NCBI RefSeq assembly: GCF_006335005.1
Contig: NZ_VDMP01000014.1
Coordinates: 68,461-115,871 of the forward strand
Direction of reading: 5' to 3'
Length of the DNA stretch: 47,411 nucleotides
DNA from: Nocardioides albidus
GTDB lineage: Bacteria > Actinomycetota > Actinomycetes > Propionibacteriales > Nocardioidaceae
The notes under the pieces were generated by a model. It saw only the letters and a program-made list of their open reading frames with translations. It was not told the DNA's origin and did not search any database. Shown piece after piece: positions 27,965 through 35,813 of the stretch (positions are counted from its first letter, which is position 1; each line of letters begins with the position of its first letter). A program made the position numbers and the translations under genes.

Positions 27965-29126
27965 GCAGACCGACGGGCCGCGCCGGCGCGCCGACGTCGG
28001 CTCCTTCGAGGACATCTGCGCCGCCGCGACCCGCACCACCGGGCTGTCCGACTTCGGCTTCGCAGAGGCCCCCGGGCACGAGGAGGCGTTCCGGACGCTG
28101 GTCGCGGACCTCGGCTCCGCGGAGGCCGGACTGACCGGTGTCGGCAACTACTTCATGCGCTCGCAGGTCAAGAGCGCGCTCGTGGCGCGGCTGCTCACGC
28201 AGGCGCGGTTCGCGGAGTTCCCTGAGCACGCCGACGTCGCGATCGAGCGTCCGATCTTCGTGCTCGGCCTGCCCCGGACGGGTACGACGGCGCTGAGCCG
28301 GCTGCTCTGCGCCGACCCCGCGCACCAGGGCCTGGAGATGTGGCTGACCGAGTTCCCCCAGCCGCGCCCGCCGCGGGAGACCTGGGAGGACGACCCGGTC
28401 TTCACCGCGATGCAGGCGGCGTTCCGCGAGCACCACGTCACGAACCCCGAGTTCATGGGCATCCACTACTCCGACGCCACCGAGCCCGAGGAGTGCTGGC
28501 GGGTGCTCCGGCAGACGGGGAAGTCGATCGGCTTCGAGTCGCTGGCCCACGTGCCGGCGTACTCGCGCTGGCTGGCCACGCAGTCCTGGACCGATGCTTA
28601 CGAGCGGCACCGCCGGAACCTCCAGCTGATCGGGCTGGGCGACCAGGGCCGGCGCTGGGTGCTGAAGAACCCGTCGCACCTGATCGCCCTCGACGCCCTG
28701 ATGGAGGTCTACCCGGACGCCCTGATCGTGATGACCCATCGCGACCCGGTGACCTCCGTCGCGTCGGCCTGCTCGCTGTCCGCGGAGGCGACGGCCGGCC
28801 ACTCGACGACCTTCGTCGGCGAGACCCTCGGGCGCGACCAGCTCGGCCACCTCGCCCGCCAGTGGGACGCGTTCTGGCAGGCCCGGCCACGGTACGACGA
28901 GCGCCAGTTCTTCGACGTCGACTACCGCGACTTCGTGCAGGACCCGGTCGGCACCGTCGGCGCGATCTACGACGCGTTCGGGCTCGCCTGGAGCCAGGAG
29001 GCCCAGGACGCGGTCCGCAGGCTCGACGAGGAGTCGCGCAGCGGCCCGCGCCGGCCGGCGCACCGCTACGACCTGGCCGACTACGGGATCGGCGAGGACG
29101 AGGTCCGCGCGGCCCTCGCCCGTTGA
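27957..29126 (+). CDS. Sulfotransferase family protein
   Basis: 389 residues. PAPS-dependent sulfotransferase fold: the 5'-phosphosulfate loop IFVLGLPRTGTTALSRLL, the catalytic-region histidine in GLEMWLTEF/GIHYSD, the 3'-phosphate motif RRWVLKNPSHL, and VMTHRDPVTSVASACS. This is the bacterial Stf/'sulfotransferase_3' type, which transfers sulfate to lipids, sterols or related alcohols, though some relatives have lost activity. Translationally coupled to the SDR through an 8-nt overlap. Directly after the stop comes the first copy of a 42-bp repeat. Confidence 0.85.
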   Translation: MPEQTDGPRRRADVGSFEDICAAATRTTGLSDFGFAEAPGHEEAFRTLVADLGSAEAGLTGVGNYFMRSQVKSALVARLLTQARFAEFPEHADVAIERPIFVLGLPRTGTTALSRLLCADPAHQGLEMWLTEFPQPRPPRETWEDDPVFTAMQAAFREHHVTNPEFMGIHYSDATEPEECWRVLRQTGKSIGFESLAHVPAYSRWLATQSWTDAYERHRRNLQLIGLGDQGRRWVLKNPSHLIALDALMEVYPDALIVMTHRDPVTSVASACSLSAEATAGHSTTFVGETLGRDQLGHLARQWDAFWQARPRYDERQFFDVDYRDFVQDPVGTVGAIYDAFGLAWSQEAQDAVRRLDEESRSGPRRPAHRYDLADYGIGEDEVRAALAR

Positions 29127-29127
29127 G

Positions 29128-29169
29128 GGTCCCGGGCGGCGAGCACGACTGACGACGCGCTCACGCCAG
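29128..29169. repeat. 42-bp direct repeat, copy 1
   Basis: Exact copy of 29238-29279, starting 2 bp after the sulfotransferase stop. The 68 bp between the copies contain GCGAAGC motifs like those in the other intergenic repeats. Nothing else is seen in the 144-bp gap. Confidence 0.9.
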
Positions 29170-29237
29170 ACAGCGTGGCAGCGCGGCGTCCTGCGGCGAA
29201 GCCGCGTCGTGCGAAGCCCGTGGGGCCGAGCTTGCGA

Positions 29238-29279
29238 GGTCCCGGGCGGCGAGCACGACTGACGACGCGCTCACGCCAG
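29238..29279. repeat. 42-bp direct repeat, copy 2 (covers the VOC gene 3' end)
   Basis: Exact copy of 29128-29169. On the reverse strand it contains the last codons (Leu-Ala) and the TGA of the VOC gene, so copy 1 carries a duplicate of that gene's extreme 3' end. Confidence 0.9.
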
Positions 29280-29630
29280 GCAGAGACAGAACGGGTGGCC
29301 GGCGGGGTCGAGGAAGACGCGGAAGGATGTGCCGGGCTGGTGCGGGTGCTTGGTGGCGCCGAGCGCCAGGGTGGCCGCCTCGGCCTCGTCGAGGTCGTCG
29401 ACGTCGACGTCGAGGTGGATCTGCTGCGGCACCTCCTGGCCGGGCCATGCGGGGGCGCGGTAGTCGTCGACCCGCTGGAGGTGGATGAAGTGGTCGCCGG
29501 AGCCGACGGTCGCCCACGACCCGTCCTCGTCCACCTTCGCCTGCCAGCCGAGCAGAGCGGCGTAGAAGTCGGCGAGGGCCTGCGGGTGGGGGCAGTCGAT
29601 GACGAACTGGGGATTGCGTGCGATGGCCAT
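29271..29630 (-). CDS. VOC family protein (glyoxalase/bleomycin-resistance-like)
   Basis: 119 residues, one VOC domain pair: FVIDCPHPQALADFYAALLG, SGDHFIHLQRVDDY, HLDVDVDDLDEAEAATLALG and the C-terminal RVFLDPAGHPFCLCL, typical of the glyoxalase_6-type proteins. Potential metal ligands are the His and Glu/Asp positions in these strands, but the activity is unknown. TAGCGT lies 6 nt before the ATG at 29630, a leaderless signature. The stop is within the 42-bp repeat. Confidence 0.85.
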   Translation of the reverse strand: MAIARNPQFVIDCPHPQALADFYAALLGWQAKVDEDGSWATVGSGDHFIHLQRVDDYRAPAWPGQEVPQQIHLDVDVDDLDEAEAATLALGATKHPHQPGTSFRVFLDPAGHPFCLCLA

Positions 29631-29636
29631 GGCCCG

Positions 29637-29642
29637 ACGCTA
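29637..29642 (-). promoter_or_regulatory. Candidate leaderless -10 box of the VOC gene
   Basis: TAGCGT (reverse strand) ends 6 nt before ATG 29630. Confidence 0.55.
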
Positions 29643-29700
29643 GGACAGAGCATCGACATCGTGCCGCTGACCGGCGCTGGGGGAAGGGCTGCGCACGCTC

Positions 29701-29736
29701 CTGTCCACAGGTCCGCGGCACCGACGTTTGTCCACA
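29701..29736. other. Two DnaA-box-like sequences
   Basis: CTGTCCACA (29701-29709) and TTGTCCACA (29728-29736), the latter identical to the actinobacterial consensus. Only two sites, between the VOC gene and the gene at 29763, with no dnaA, dnaN or other origin feature nearby, so this is not an oriC; it could titrate DnaA or be chance. Confidence 0.35.
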
Positions 29737-29762
29737 CGGCAGCGGCGCCGAGGCTGCCGCGC

Positions 29763-30332
29763 ATGACCCGAACCTCCGCACCTCTCGCATCCTGCAGCCC
29801 GTCGGTCAGCCTCGCTCTCCCGCGACGCTGGTCGGCCGTCGACGCCCCGGCGCCGGGCGTCTCCCTCGTCGCCCGGGCTCCGGCGGCCGCGGCCTCCGGC
29901 TTCACGCCGGAGCTCGTGATCCACACCGGCCCGGTCGAGGACGGTCTCCCGCTGGCGCGGTGGCGCGCCGAGGCGATGGCCGCGTTGGCCGTCCAGCTCG
30001 ACGACCTCGAGGTCGAGGACTCCGAGCTCATCGACCTCGGCGCCGACGGCCTCGACGGGGAGCCCGTGGCCTACCACCGCTTCTCCCATCGTCTCGGCGG
30101 CGTCGACGTGGTGTGCGACCAGTGGGCGTGGCTGAGCGACGGCCTCGGCGTCACTCTCACCGGCACGGTCGCCCGCGCGGACTACGCGGACTACTGCGAC
30201 CTGTTCGAGGACGTCGCCGCCACGCTCGAGATGACCACCGGGGCGGCCACCGGGACCGCCGGGACCACCGGCAGCGCCGGGATCAGCGTCGGCCGACCCG
30301 GATCCGCGCTCCCCGACGGGGGACGCTGGTGA
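29763..30332 (+). CDS. Hypothetical protein, possibly LpqN/Mog1-PsbP-like
   Basis: 189 residues without a signal peptide. It alternates strand and helix: VSLALPRRWSAVDA, VSLVARAPAAAASGFTPELV, ARWRAEAMAALAVQLDDLEV, EPVAYHRFSHRLGGVDVVCD and ADYCDLFEDVAATLEM. The phrase P...GFTPELVIHT followed by a helix recalls the LpqN/DcrB-type fold in actinobacterial proteins, but the match is loose. A Gly/Thr-rich tail follows. Its last 50 bp overlap the end of the convergent P450 gene. ATG 29763 is the first good start; no strong SD. Confidence 0.6.
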   Translation: MTRTSAPLASCSPSVSLALPRRWSAVDAPAPGVSLVARAPAAAASGFTPELVIHTGPVEDGLPLARWRAEAMAALAVQLDDLEVEDSELIDLGADGLDGEPVAYHRFSHRLGGVDVVCDQWAWLSDGLGVTLTGTVARADYADYCDLFEDVAATLEMTTGAATGTAGTTGSAGISVGRPGSALPDGGRW

Positions 30333-31686
30333 TGTTGCGGACCTTCGGCACGTCGGTGCCGACGGCCGTGACGTCGTACCGCGCGAACACCGCCCGCAGC
30401 ACCTCGACGCCCTCCATCAGCGAGAACCCGGCGCCGATGCAGCGGCGGACGCCTCCGCCGAACGGGATCCACACGTGGAGGGCGGGGACGTCGTCGCCGA
30501 GGAAGCGGTCGGGGCGGAAGGCCTCGGGATCGGGGAAGTTGGCGTCCTGTTGGTGGCTCATGATGATCGAGGGACCCACCGTCGTGCCGCGCGGAAGGTC
30601 CCAGCCGCCGACCGTCGCCGGCTCCATCAGGGTCCGCACGACCATGGGGATGATCGGGTGCAGCCGCATCGACTCCTTCAGCACCGCCTCGAGCCAGGCG
30701 TCGTCCCCCTCGTCCGCGGCGCGCTGGGTGCGCGCGAGCAGGTCGGGGCTGCGGCCCACCTCGACCAGCGCCCACGACAGCGCGGCGGCGGTGGTCTCGT
30801 GGCCGGCGAGGAGCAGGGTGACCAGCTGGTCACGCAGCTCGGTGTCGTCGAGACCGCTCCCCGCGTGACCCTCGCCCGGGTCGCCCGCGGCGAGGAGTCG
30901 GGAGAGCACGTCCGAGCGCTCGGCGAGGTCGGCCGCGCCGCGCCGCTCGCGGATCTCGGCGTACATCAGGCGGTCGAGCTCGACCTGGTTGTCGACGGTA
31001 CGACGCCACGGGCCGAGTCGTTGCAGGCGCGGGTAGGCCCAGCCGAGCAGGATCGCGGGACTGATCTCGACGGTCCGGTTGACCGCGGGTCGCAGCCGGG
31101 CGAGCCGGGTCTCGTCGGTGACGCCGAAGACCACGCGCAGGATCACCTCGAGGGTGAGGGCGTTCATCCGCTCCAGGGCCCGGAGCTCCTCGCCCTCGCG
31201 CCAGGTCGCGACCTCGGCGGCCGCGACCTCGGCCACCATCGCCCGGTAGCCGCGCAGGGCATGGCCGAGGAAGGCCGGCATCAGCAGCTTGCGCGCCCGG
31301 TGGTGCTCGCCGGCGTCCTGGAGCAGCAGTGAGTGCTCGCCCATGATCGGGCCGAGGATCGCGTTGCCGCGTCCGGCGTGGAAGACGGCGGGGTCGGCGG
31401 CGAAGATCCCCTTGGTGACCGCCGGCGAGGTGAACAGGACCAGGGGCCGGTTGCCCGGGGCGAGGTTGAGCGTGAACGCCTCGCCGTAGCGCCGGTGCAG
31501 CCAGGGGTGGAACCGGTGGCGGAAGCGCATCAGCGCCACGGTCTGCACGAGCGCGGGCCAGCGCGGTCCCGGCGGGAGCTGGTCCAGCGGGACCGGCGGG
31601 AGGTCGGCGCCGCCGACGACGCTCATCCTCCGGAAGCGCCGCATCGTCAGCGCCAGGGTGTCCTCGCGGCTCTCGGTCGTGGTCAC
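30283..31686 (-). CDS. Cytochrome P450
   Basis: 467 residues, soluble bacterial P450. I-helix oxygen-binding LLLAGHETTAAAL, the ExxR pair in LKESMRLHPIIP, the meander FRPDRF, and the heme loop FGGGVRRCIGAGF with the ligand cysteine. An N-terminal proline-rich hinge (DQLPPGPRWPAL) precedes the fold. It needs ferredoxin and reductase partners, not encoded here. This looks like the group of CYPs that act on lipids or fatty-acid-like substrates; the family number cannot be set by eye. GTG 31686 is favoured by TAGCGT 7 nt upstream; a longer frame to 31722 exists but lacks support. Confidence 0.92.
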   Translation of the reverse strand: MTTTESREDTLALTMRRFRRMSVVGGADLPPVPLDQLPPGPRWPALVQTVALMRFRHRFHPWLHRRYGEAFTLNLAPGNRPLVLFTSPAVTKGIFAADPAVFHAGRGNAILGPIMGEHSLLLQDAGEHHRARKLLMPAFLGHALRGYRAMVAEVAAAEVATWREGEELRALERMNALTLEVILRVVFGVTDETRLARLRPAVNRTVEISPAILLGWAYPRLQRLGPWRRTVDNQVELDRLMYAEIRERRGAADLAERSDVLSRLLAAGDPGEGHAGSGLDDTELRDQLVTLLLAGHETTAAALSWALVEVGRSPDLLARTQRAADEGDDAWLEAVLKESMRLHPIIPMVVRTLMEPATVGGWDLPRGTTVGPSIIMSHQQDANFPDPEAFRPDRFLGDDVPALHVWIPFGGGVRRCIGAGFSLMEGVEVLRAVFARYDVTAVGTDVPKVRNITSVPRRGARIRVGRR

Positions 31687-31693
31687 GGGCGCG

Positions 31694-31699
31694 ACGCTA
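31694..31699 (-). promoter_or_regulatory. Candidate leaderless -10 box of the P450 gene
   Basis: TAGCGT (reverse strand) ends 7 nt before GTG 31686. Confidence 0.5.
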
Positions 31700-31758
31700 C
31701 GCCGCGCGCCGGCCCGCGGCACCCTCCCACGGTAGGAGATCCGGGCCCTCGGCCCGGC

Positions 31759-34700
31759 TCACAGCAGGGCGTCGCGGCGCGCGATGGCGGCGGCCTCGGT
31801 GCGCCCCGCGGCGCCGAGCTTGCCGAGGATGTTGGAGACATGGACGCTGACCGTCTTGGTGCTGATGAACAGCTGCTTGCCGATCTCGCCGTTGGAGCGG
31901 CCCTCGGCGACGAGCGCCAGGATCTCCAGCTCGCGCGCGGTCAGCGCGGCGCCACCCGAGTGGCCGGTCGCGGACGCCGTCCGGGCCGGGGCGTGGTCGA
32001 GATCGGCCACGAGGAGCGGCGCGCGCAGGCTCTCGGCGAGGGCACGGGCCTGGTCGGCTTCGTCACGGGCGCGGGCGGGGTCGCCGATGAGCCGCAGGAT
32101 CTGGGAGTACGCCGCCCGCACCCGCACGAGCTGAGGGATGTCGCCGACCTTGACCGTCGAGTCCAGCGCCGTCTGCCAGGCGGCGAGCAGCTCCTCGCGC
32201 CGGTCCGTGCCGTCACCGTCATCGACCACGGCAGCACCCGCACCGGCGCCGGCGCCGGCGCCGGCGAGCCAGCGGACGCGATGGTGCTCGGCGACCAGCC
32301 TGGCCGACCACATCCGTCCCTCCGGTCCCCACGAGCCGCCGCGCTCGCGGATCGCGGCGAGCACGGTCTCGCCGTCGCCGAGCAGGCGGTCGGCGTGCGC
32401 GACCAGCGCCTGACGCTCGGCGGCGCTGGCACGTCCCATCGCGCGGGCGATGGCCGCGAGGGTGCTGGCGGCGAGCCGGATCCGGCCGCCGAAGAACTCG
32501 CCCCAGATCCGGCCGAGCACCTCGACGACGTCGTCGTAGACCGCGATCGCCGGGCTCGCCCGGCCCCGGTCGCCGTGGAACTCGATCTCGACGCCGGCGC
32601 TGTAGACCGCGATCCCGCCCTCGTCCTCCCACAGCCCGCGCAGCGCGCGCAGGCGGTCGAGGACGTCCTCGCCCCGGGCGGCGAGGACCGCGAGCCGGGC
32701 CGGCTCGATGACGCCGCGCGGGACGGGCGGTCCGCTGAGCCCGTCGACGCCCTCGACGAGGGCGACGACGTCGTCCCAGTCGCCGAGGAGATAGCTGATC
32801 CGGGTGAGCTGCCACCGGGCCTCGATGCTGAACGGCGCCCAGACCAGCCCGGCCTGCTCCCCCAGCGCCATCGCCGAGCGGAACCAGCGCGCGGCCTGCT
32901 CCCAGTCGCCGGAGTCCTGGTAGGAGCGGCCGAGCAGCCAGCGACCGCGGATCTCGGCCTGGAAGGCGCCGGCGCGCACCGCGCTGTCGACCGCGGACTC
33001 GAGCGCTCGGCGCAGCGCATCCTGCTCCGTGCCCGCCGCGGCCTGCACGCGCAGGCCGCTCAGGGTCGTGACGATGTCGGAGGCGAGCTCGGGGAGCGCG
33101 AGTCGCTCCGCGAGGGCGAGCGCCTCGGTCAGGAGCGTCTCCGCCTCCTCCTGGCGCTCGCGGCGGTAGCTGCCGAGGATCCGGGCGTGGGCGGCGAGGG
33201 CCTTGGCCCGCAACGGGCTGTCCCCCTCGGGAGCGAGCGCCAGGGCCCTCGCGGAGATCTCGACCGGGTCGAGCTCGGTCTCGGTCATCGCCAGCACCTC
33301 GGCGTGGCTGACCATCAGCCGGCAGCGGTCGACGTCGGAGGCGTCCGGCGGCAGCTGGGCCAGCCGGGCGGCCACGAGCTGTCCGGCGCGCACGGCGTTG
33401 CCGCCGGTGATGAGCGCGTTGGCGGCGCGGACGACGAGCTTGGCGTGGTCGATCCCGAGGCGGGCGACCCGCTCACGGTCCTCCAGCAGCTCCAGGGCCT
33501 GCTGGTAGTGGTCGGCGGCCTCGTCCGGTCCGCCGACCGCCATCGCCTCGTCGCCGGCCTCGATGCCGGCCGTCACCGCCCGGTCGAGGTCGTTGGCCCG
33601 GCGGGCGTGCCGGGCCAGCTCGGCCGACGTACCGCGTGCCTCTCCGCTGGAGAGCGCCGCGACGTAGCGCGCGTGCAGCCGCACCCGCTCGCCCGGGAGC
33701 AGGTCGTCGTAGATCGCCTCGCCGAGCAGCGCGTGGCGGAAGGAGTAGAGGTGGCCGCCGACCTCGAGCACGTTCATCTCGACGGCCTGGCGGATGCCGG
33801 CGTCGAGCCGGTCGACGGGGACGTCGGCCGTCGCCGCGAGCAGGTCGTGGGTGACCCGGCGTCCGGCGACGCTCGCCACGCGGACGACGTGGCGCGCCTC
33901 CTCGGAGAGGCGGTCGAGCCGGACCAGCAGCAGGTCGGCGAGATCGCCCGGCACGTCGCCGTCGGCGCACGAGCCGGAGGCGACCAGCTCCTCGACGAAG
34001 AAGGCGTTGCCCTCGGCCCGCTCGACGATGCGGGCCACGGACCGCTCGTCGAGGCCGGCCGGCGCCAGTTCGCCGACGAGGGCGCGGACGGCCTCCTCAC
34101 GGAGCGGGCCGAGACCGAGCCGGCCGACCTGCGGCAGCCGGCTCCACTCCGCGACCTGGCGACGCAGGGGGTGGCGCCGGTGCAGGTCGTCGGAGCGGTA
34201 CGACGCCACGATGGCGACCGGGCGCTCGAACGCGCGGGTGAACAGGAAGCCGAGCATGTCGCGGGTGGACTGGTCGGCCCAGTGGAGGTCCTCGACCACG
34301 AGCAGCACGGGCGCCTCGGTGGCGGCGGCCTCGAGCAGTGCGTGCACCGCCACGAGGGTGTCGCCGCGGTCGGCGCCGCGGCTGTGCTCGTCGGAGGAGT
34401 CGTCGCCGACGACGCGGGTACGCCGCCCCGGCTGGAGGCGGCGCAGCGCCGGGTGGACGGCGGCCACCGCCTCGACCAGCTCGGGATGGCTGGCGTCGAG
34501 GCGGCCGAGCACCTCGCTGAACGGGAGATAGGGCAGGGCGCTGTCGCCGAAGTCGAGACAGTGCCCGGCCAGGACCTGCCACCCCGTCCCGAGCGCGTGG
34601 TCGCGCAGGGCGCGCAGCAGCCGGGTCTTGCCCACCCCGGCGTCGCCGGACAGCAGGACCGCGCGCCGTGACGAGCCGGTCTCGGCGGCGCTGACCGCGT

Positions 34701-34785
34701 CGTCGAGCACCGCGATCGCCTCGGCGAGCTCGGTGTCACGCCCGACCATGGTCAGGCTGCTGTGTGCGGCCACGGGCACCATCAT
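31759..34785 (-). CDS. LAL-type LuxR transcriptional regulator with AAA ATPase domain
   Basis: 1008 residues. N-terminal STAND-like ATPase: MVGRDTELAEA, Walker A LLSGDAGVGKTRLLRAL, Walker B PVLLVVEDLHWADQS, and sensor segment IVASYRSDDLHRR. Then about 450 residues of TPR-like helices, and at the C-terminus a LuxR HTH (LTARELEILALVAEGRSNGE, IGKQLFISTKTVSVHVSNIL). LAL regulators are large transcription activators whose ATPase senses a ligand; in actinobacteria they often control catabolic or secondary metabolic genes. It is 72 bp upstream of the P450 on the same strand, so it may control that gene set. Contains a (CCGGCG)4 tract. The start MMVPVAAHSS is chosen because the earlier frame is Arg/Pro-rich shadow sequence. 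Confidence 0.88.
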   Translation of the reverse strand: MMVPVAAHSSLTMVGRDTELAEAIAVLDDAVSAAETGSSRRAVLLSGDAGVGKTRLLRALRDHALGTGWQVLAGHCLDFGDSALPYLPFSEVLGRLDASHPELVEAVAAVHPALRRLQPGRRTRVVGDDSSDEHSRGADRGDTLVAVHALLEAAATEAPVLLVVEDLHWADQSTRDMLGFLFTRAFERPVAIVASYRSDDLHRRHPLRRQVAEWSRLPQVGRLGLGPLREEAVRALVGELAPAGLDERSVARIVERAEGNAFFVEELVASGSCADGDVPGDLADLLLVRLDRLSEEARHVVRVASVAGRRVTHDLLAATADVPVDRLDAGIRQAVEMNVLEVGGHLYSFRHALLGEAIYDDLLPGERVRLHARYVAALSSGEARGTSAELARHARRANDLDRAVTAGIEAGDEAMAVGGPDEAADHYQQALELLEDRERVARLGIDHAKLVVRAANALITGGNAVRAGQLVAARLAQLPPDASDVDRCRLMVSHAEVLAMTETELDPVEISARALALAPEGDSPLRAKALAAHARILGSYRRERQEEAETLLTEALALAERLALPELASDIVTTLSGLRVQAAAGTEQDALRRALESAVDSAVRAGAFQAEIRGRWLLGRSYQDSGDWEQAARWFRSAMALGEQAGLVWAPFSIEARWQLTRISYLLGDWDDVVALVEGVDGLSGPPVPRGVIEPARLAVLAARGEDVLDRLRALRGLWEDEGGIAVYSAGVEIEFHGDRGRASPAIAVYDDVVEVLGRIWGEFFGGRIRLAASTLAAIARAMGRASAAERQALVAHADRLLGDGETVLAAIRERGGSWGPEGRMWSARLVAEHHRVRWLAGAGAGAGAGAAVVDDGDGTDRREELLAAWQTALDSTVKVGDIPQLVRVRAAYSQILRLIGDPARARDEADQARALAESLRAPLLVADLDHAPARTASATGHSGGAALTARELEILALVAEGRSNGEIGKQLFISTKTVSVHVSNILGKLGAAGRTEAAAIARRDALL
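32243..32266. repeat. (CCGGCG)4 microsatellite in the LuxR gene
   Basis: Four perfect hexamers encode the Gly-Ala run AGAGAGAGA of the TPR-like region. A unit change keeps the frame, so only linker length would vary. Confidence 0.9.
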
Positions 34786-34826
34786 GGCGTCCGCCACCGA
34801 CAGGGTGGACAAGGACTGGCGACCGT

Positions 34827-34979
34827 TCAGCGCGACCGGCGCTCCACCCGAGGGTCGGTCGCGGCGATCCGCCGCAGCCACGAGGCGCGGCTGCGCCCCG
34901 ACCGGCTGGCGGCGATGCCGCGGGCCGCCTGCTGGCGGCGGTAGTCGTTCTCTGCGTCGAGGAAGTAGTTGCTGCTCAT
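34827..34979 (-). CDS. Small 50-residue basic protein
   Basis: An ATG at 34979 opens a 50-residue frame to a TGA at 34827: it begins MSSNYFLDAENDYRRQQAA, continues RGIAASRSGRSRASWLRRI, and ends in a Lys-free, Arg-rich tail (RVERRSR). The amphipathic N-terminus (NYFLDAENDYRR) and balanced composition differ from the Arg/Pro shadow frames around it, and it fills an otherwise empty gap between the LuxR gene and the divergent nitroreductase. The SD is weak (AGGACG about 12 nt upstream). Function unknown; short proteins with the MSSNYFL start are, to my knowledge, seen in related genomes, but I cannot verify this here. Confidence 0.6.
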   Translation of the reverse strand: MSSNYFLDAENDYRRQQAARGIAASRSGRSRASWLRRIAATDPRVERRSR

Positions 34980-34997
34980 GAGGTAGAGACTCGTCCT

Positions 34998-35055
34998 CTG
35001 AGGTAGCCCCGCACATCGGACAAGGTCCCTATGTCTCGCCTCCCGCCTACCTCAG
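34998..35055. promoter_or_regulatory. 9-bp inverted repeat upstream of the 50-residue gene
   Basis: CTGAGGTAG (34998-35006) and CTACCTCAG (35047-35055), with a third GAGGTAG at 34980, flank the putative divergent promoter region of the small gene and the nitroreductase. Could be operator half-sites or a leader stem. Confidence 0.4.
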
Positions 35056-35132
35056 TCCGTCCGGTCCGTCCGGTCCGTCCGCCCGTCCGGCCGGGGGACG
35101 CGGCGGCGGCCGTCTCCGGCGGAGCCCCTCAC

Positions 35133-35138
35133 TAGGCT
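35133..35138 (+). promoter_or_regulatory. Candidate leaderless -10 box of the nitroreductase gene
   Basis: TAGGCT ends 6 nt before GTG 35145. Confidence 0.55.
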
Positions 35139-35144
35139 GGCGCC

Positions 35145-35813
35145 GTGGAGTTCGCCGAGGTGGTACGCCGACGTCGGATGACGCGTGCCTACACCTCCGA
35201 GCCCGTGGACCCCGCCCTCGTCGAGCGGGCGCTCGACCACGCCACCCGCGCGCCGAGCGCCGGCTTCTCGCAGGGCTGGGCGTTCGTCGTCCTCGACACT
35301 CCCGAGACGGTTCGCGGCTTCTGGGACGCGCAGGTCGACACGTCGGCGCCGGACCGCTGGCTGGCCGGGATGATGAGCGCGCCCGTCGTCGTGGTCCCCT
35401 GCAGCCGCCGCGACGCCTACCTCGCCCGCTACGCCGAGCCCGACAAGCGCCGCGCCGGGCTCGACGACCACGACGAGAGCCGCTGGCCGATGCCCTACTG
35501 GCACCTCGACACCGCGATGGCCGCGCTGCTGGTGCTGCAGTCGGTGACCGACGCCGGTCTCGGCGCCTGCTTCTTCGGGCTGGTGCCCGGACGCGTCGAC
35601 GCGGTGAAGGACCTGCTCGGGCTGCGGGACACCGCCGACGAGGAGGCGCCGCACCCCATCGGCGCGATCACGATCGGCCACCCCGCCCCCCGAGCTGCGG
35701 GCGCGCCGGGGTCGGCGAGCCGGCGGCGGCGTACGCCATGGCAGGAGGTGGTCCATCGCGGCCGCTGGGGCGCGGGCTGGGAACCGGCCGAGCCGGTGGG
35801 GCAGGACGTCTGA
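35145..35813 (+). CDS. Nitroreductase family protein
   Basis: 222 residues. FMN-binding nitroreductase fold: N-terminal EFAEVVRRRRMTRAYTSEPV (FMN phosphate arginines), ATRAPSAGFSQGWAFVVLD, the dimer helix DTAMAALLVLQSVTDAGLGA and CFFGLVPGRVDAVKDLLGL, then the C-terminal IGAITIGHPAP. Reduces nitro or related acceptors with NAD(P)H; substrate unknown. The stop overlaps the start of the ABC exporter gene (TGATG), so the two are coupled. Confidence 0.87.
   Translation: MEFAEVVRRRRMTRAYTSEPVDPALVERALDHATRAPSAGFSQGWAFVVLDTPETVRGFWDAQVDTSAPDRWLAGMMSAPVVVVPCSRRDAYLARYAEPDKRRAGLDDHDESRWPMPYWHLDTAMAALLVLQSVTDAGLGACFFGLVPGRVDAVKDLLGLRDTADEEAPHPIGAITIGHPAPRAAGAPGSASRRRRTPWQEVVHRGRWGAGWEPAEPVGQDV

Noticed and set aside
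29701..29736. Replication origin from two DnaA-like boxes
   Set aside because: Only two boxes, no AT-rich unwinding region, and dnaA, dnaN, recF and gyrB are absent.
31333..34671. 1112-codon open frame antisense to the LuxR gene
   Set aside because: Shadow of GC-rich coding sequence; composition (Gly, Arg, Val, Asp runs) lacks any domain and the opposite frame has clear ATPase and HTH motifs.
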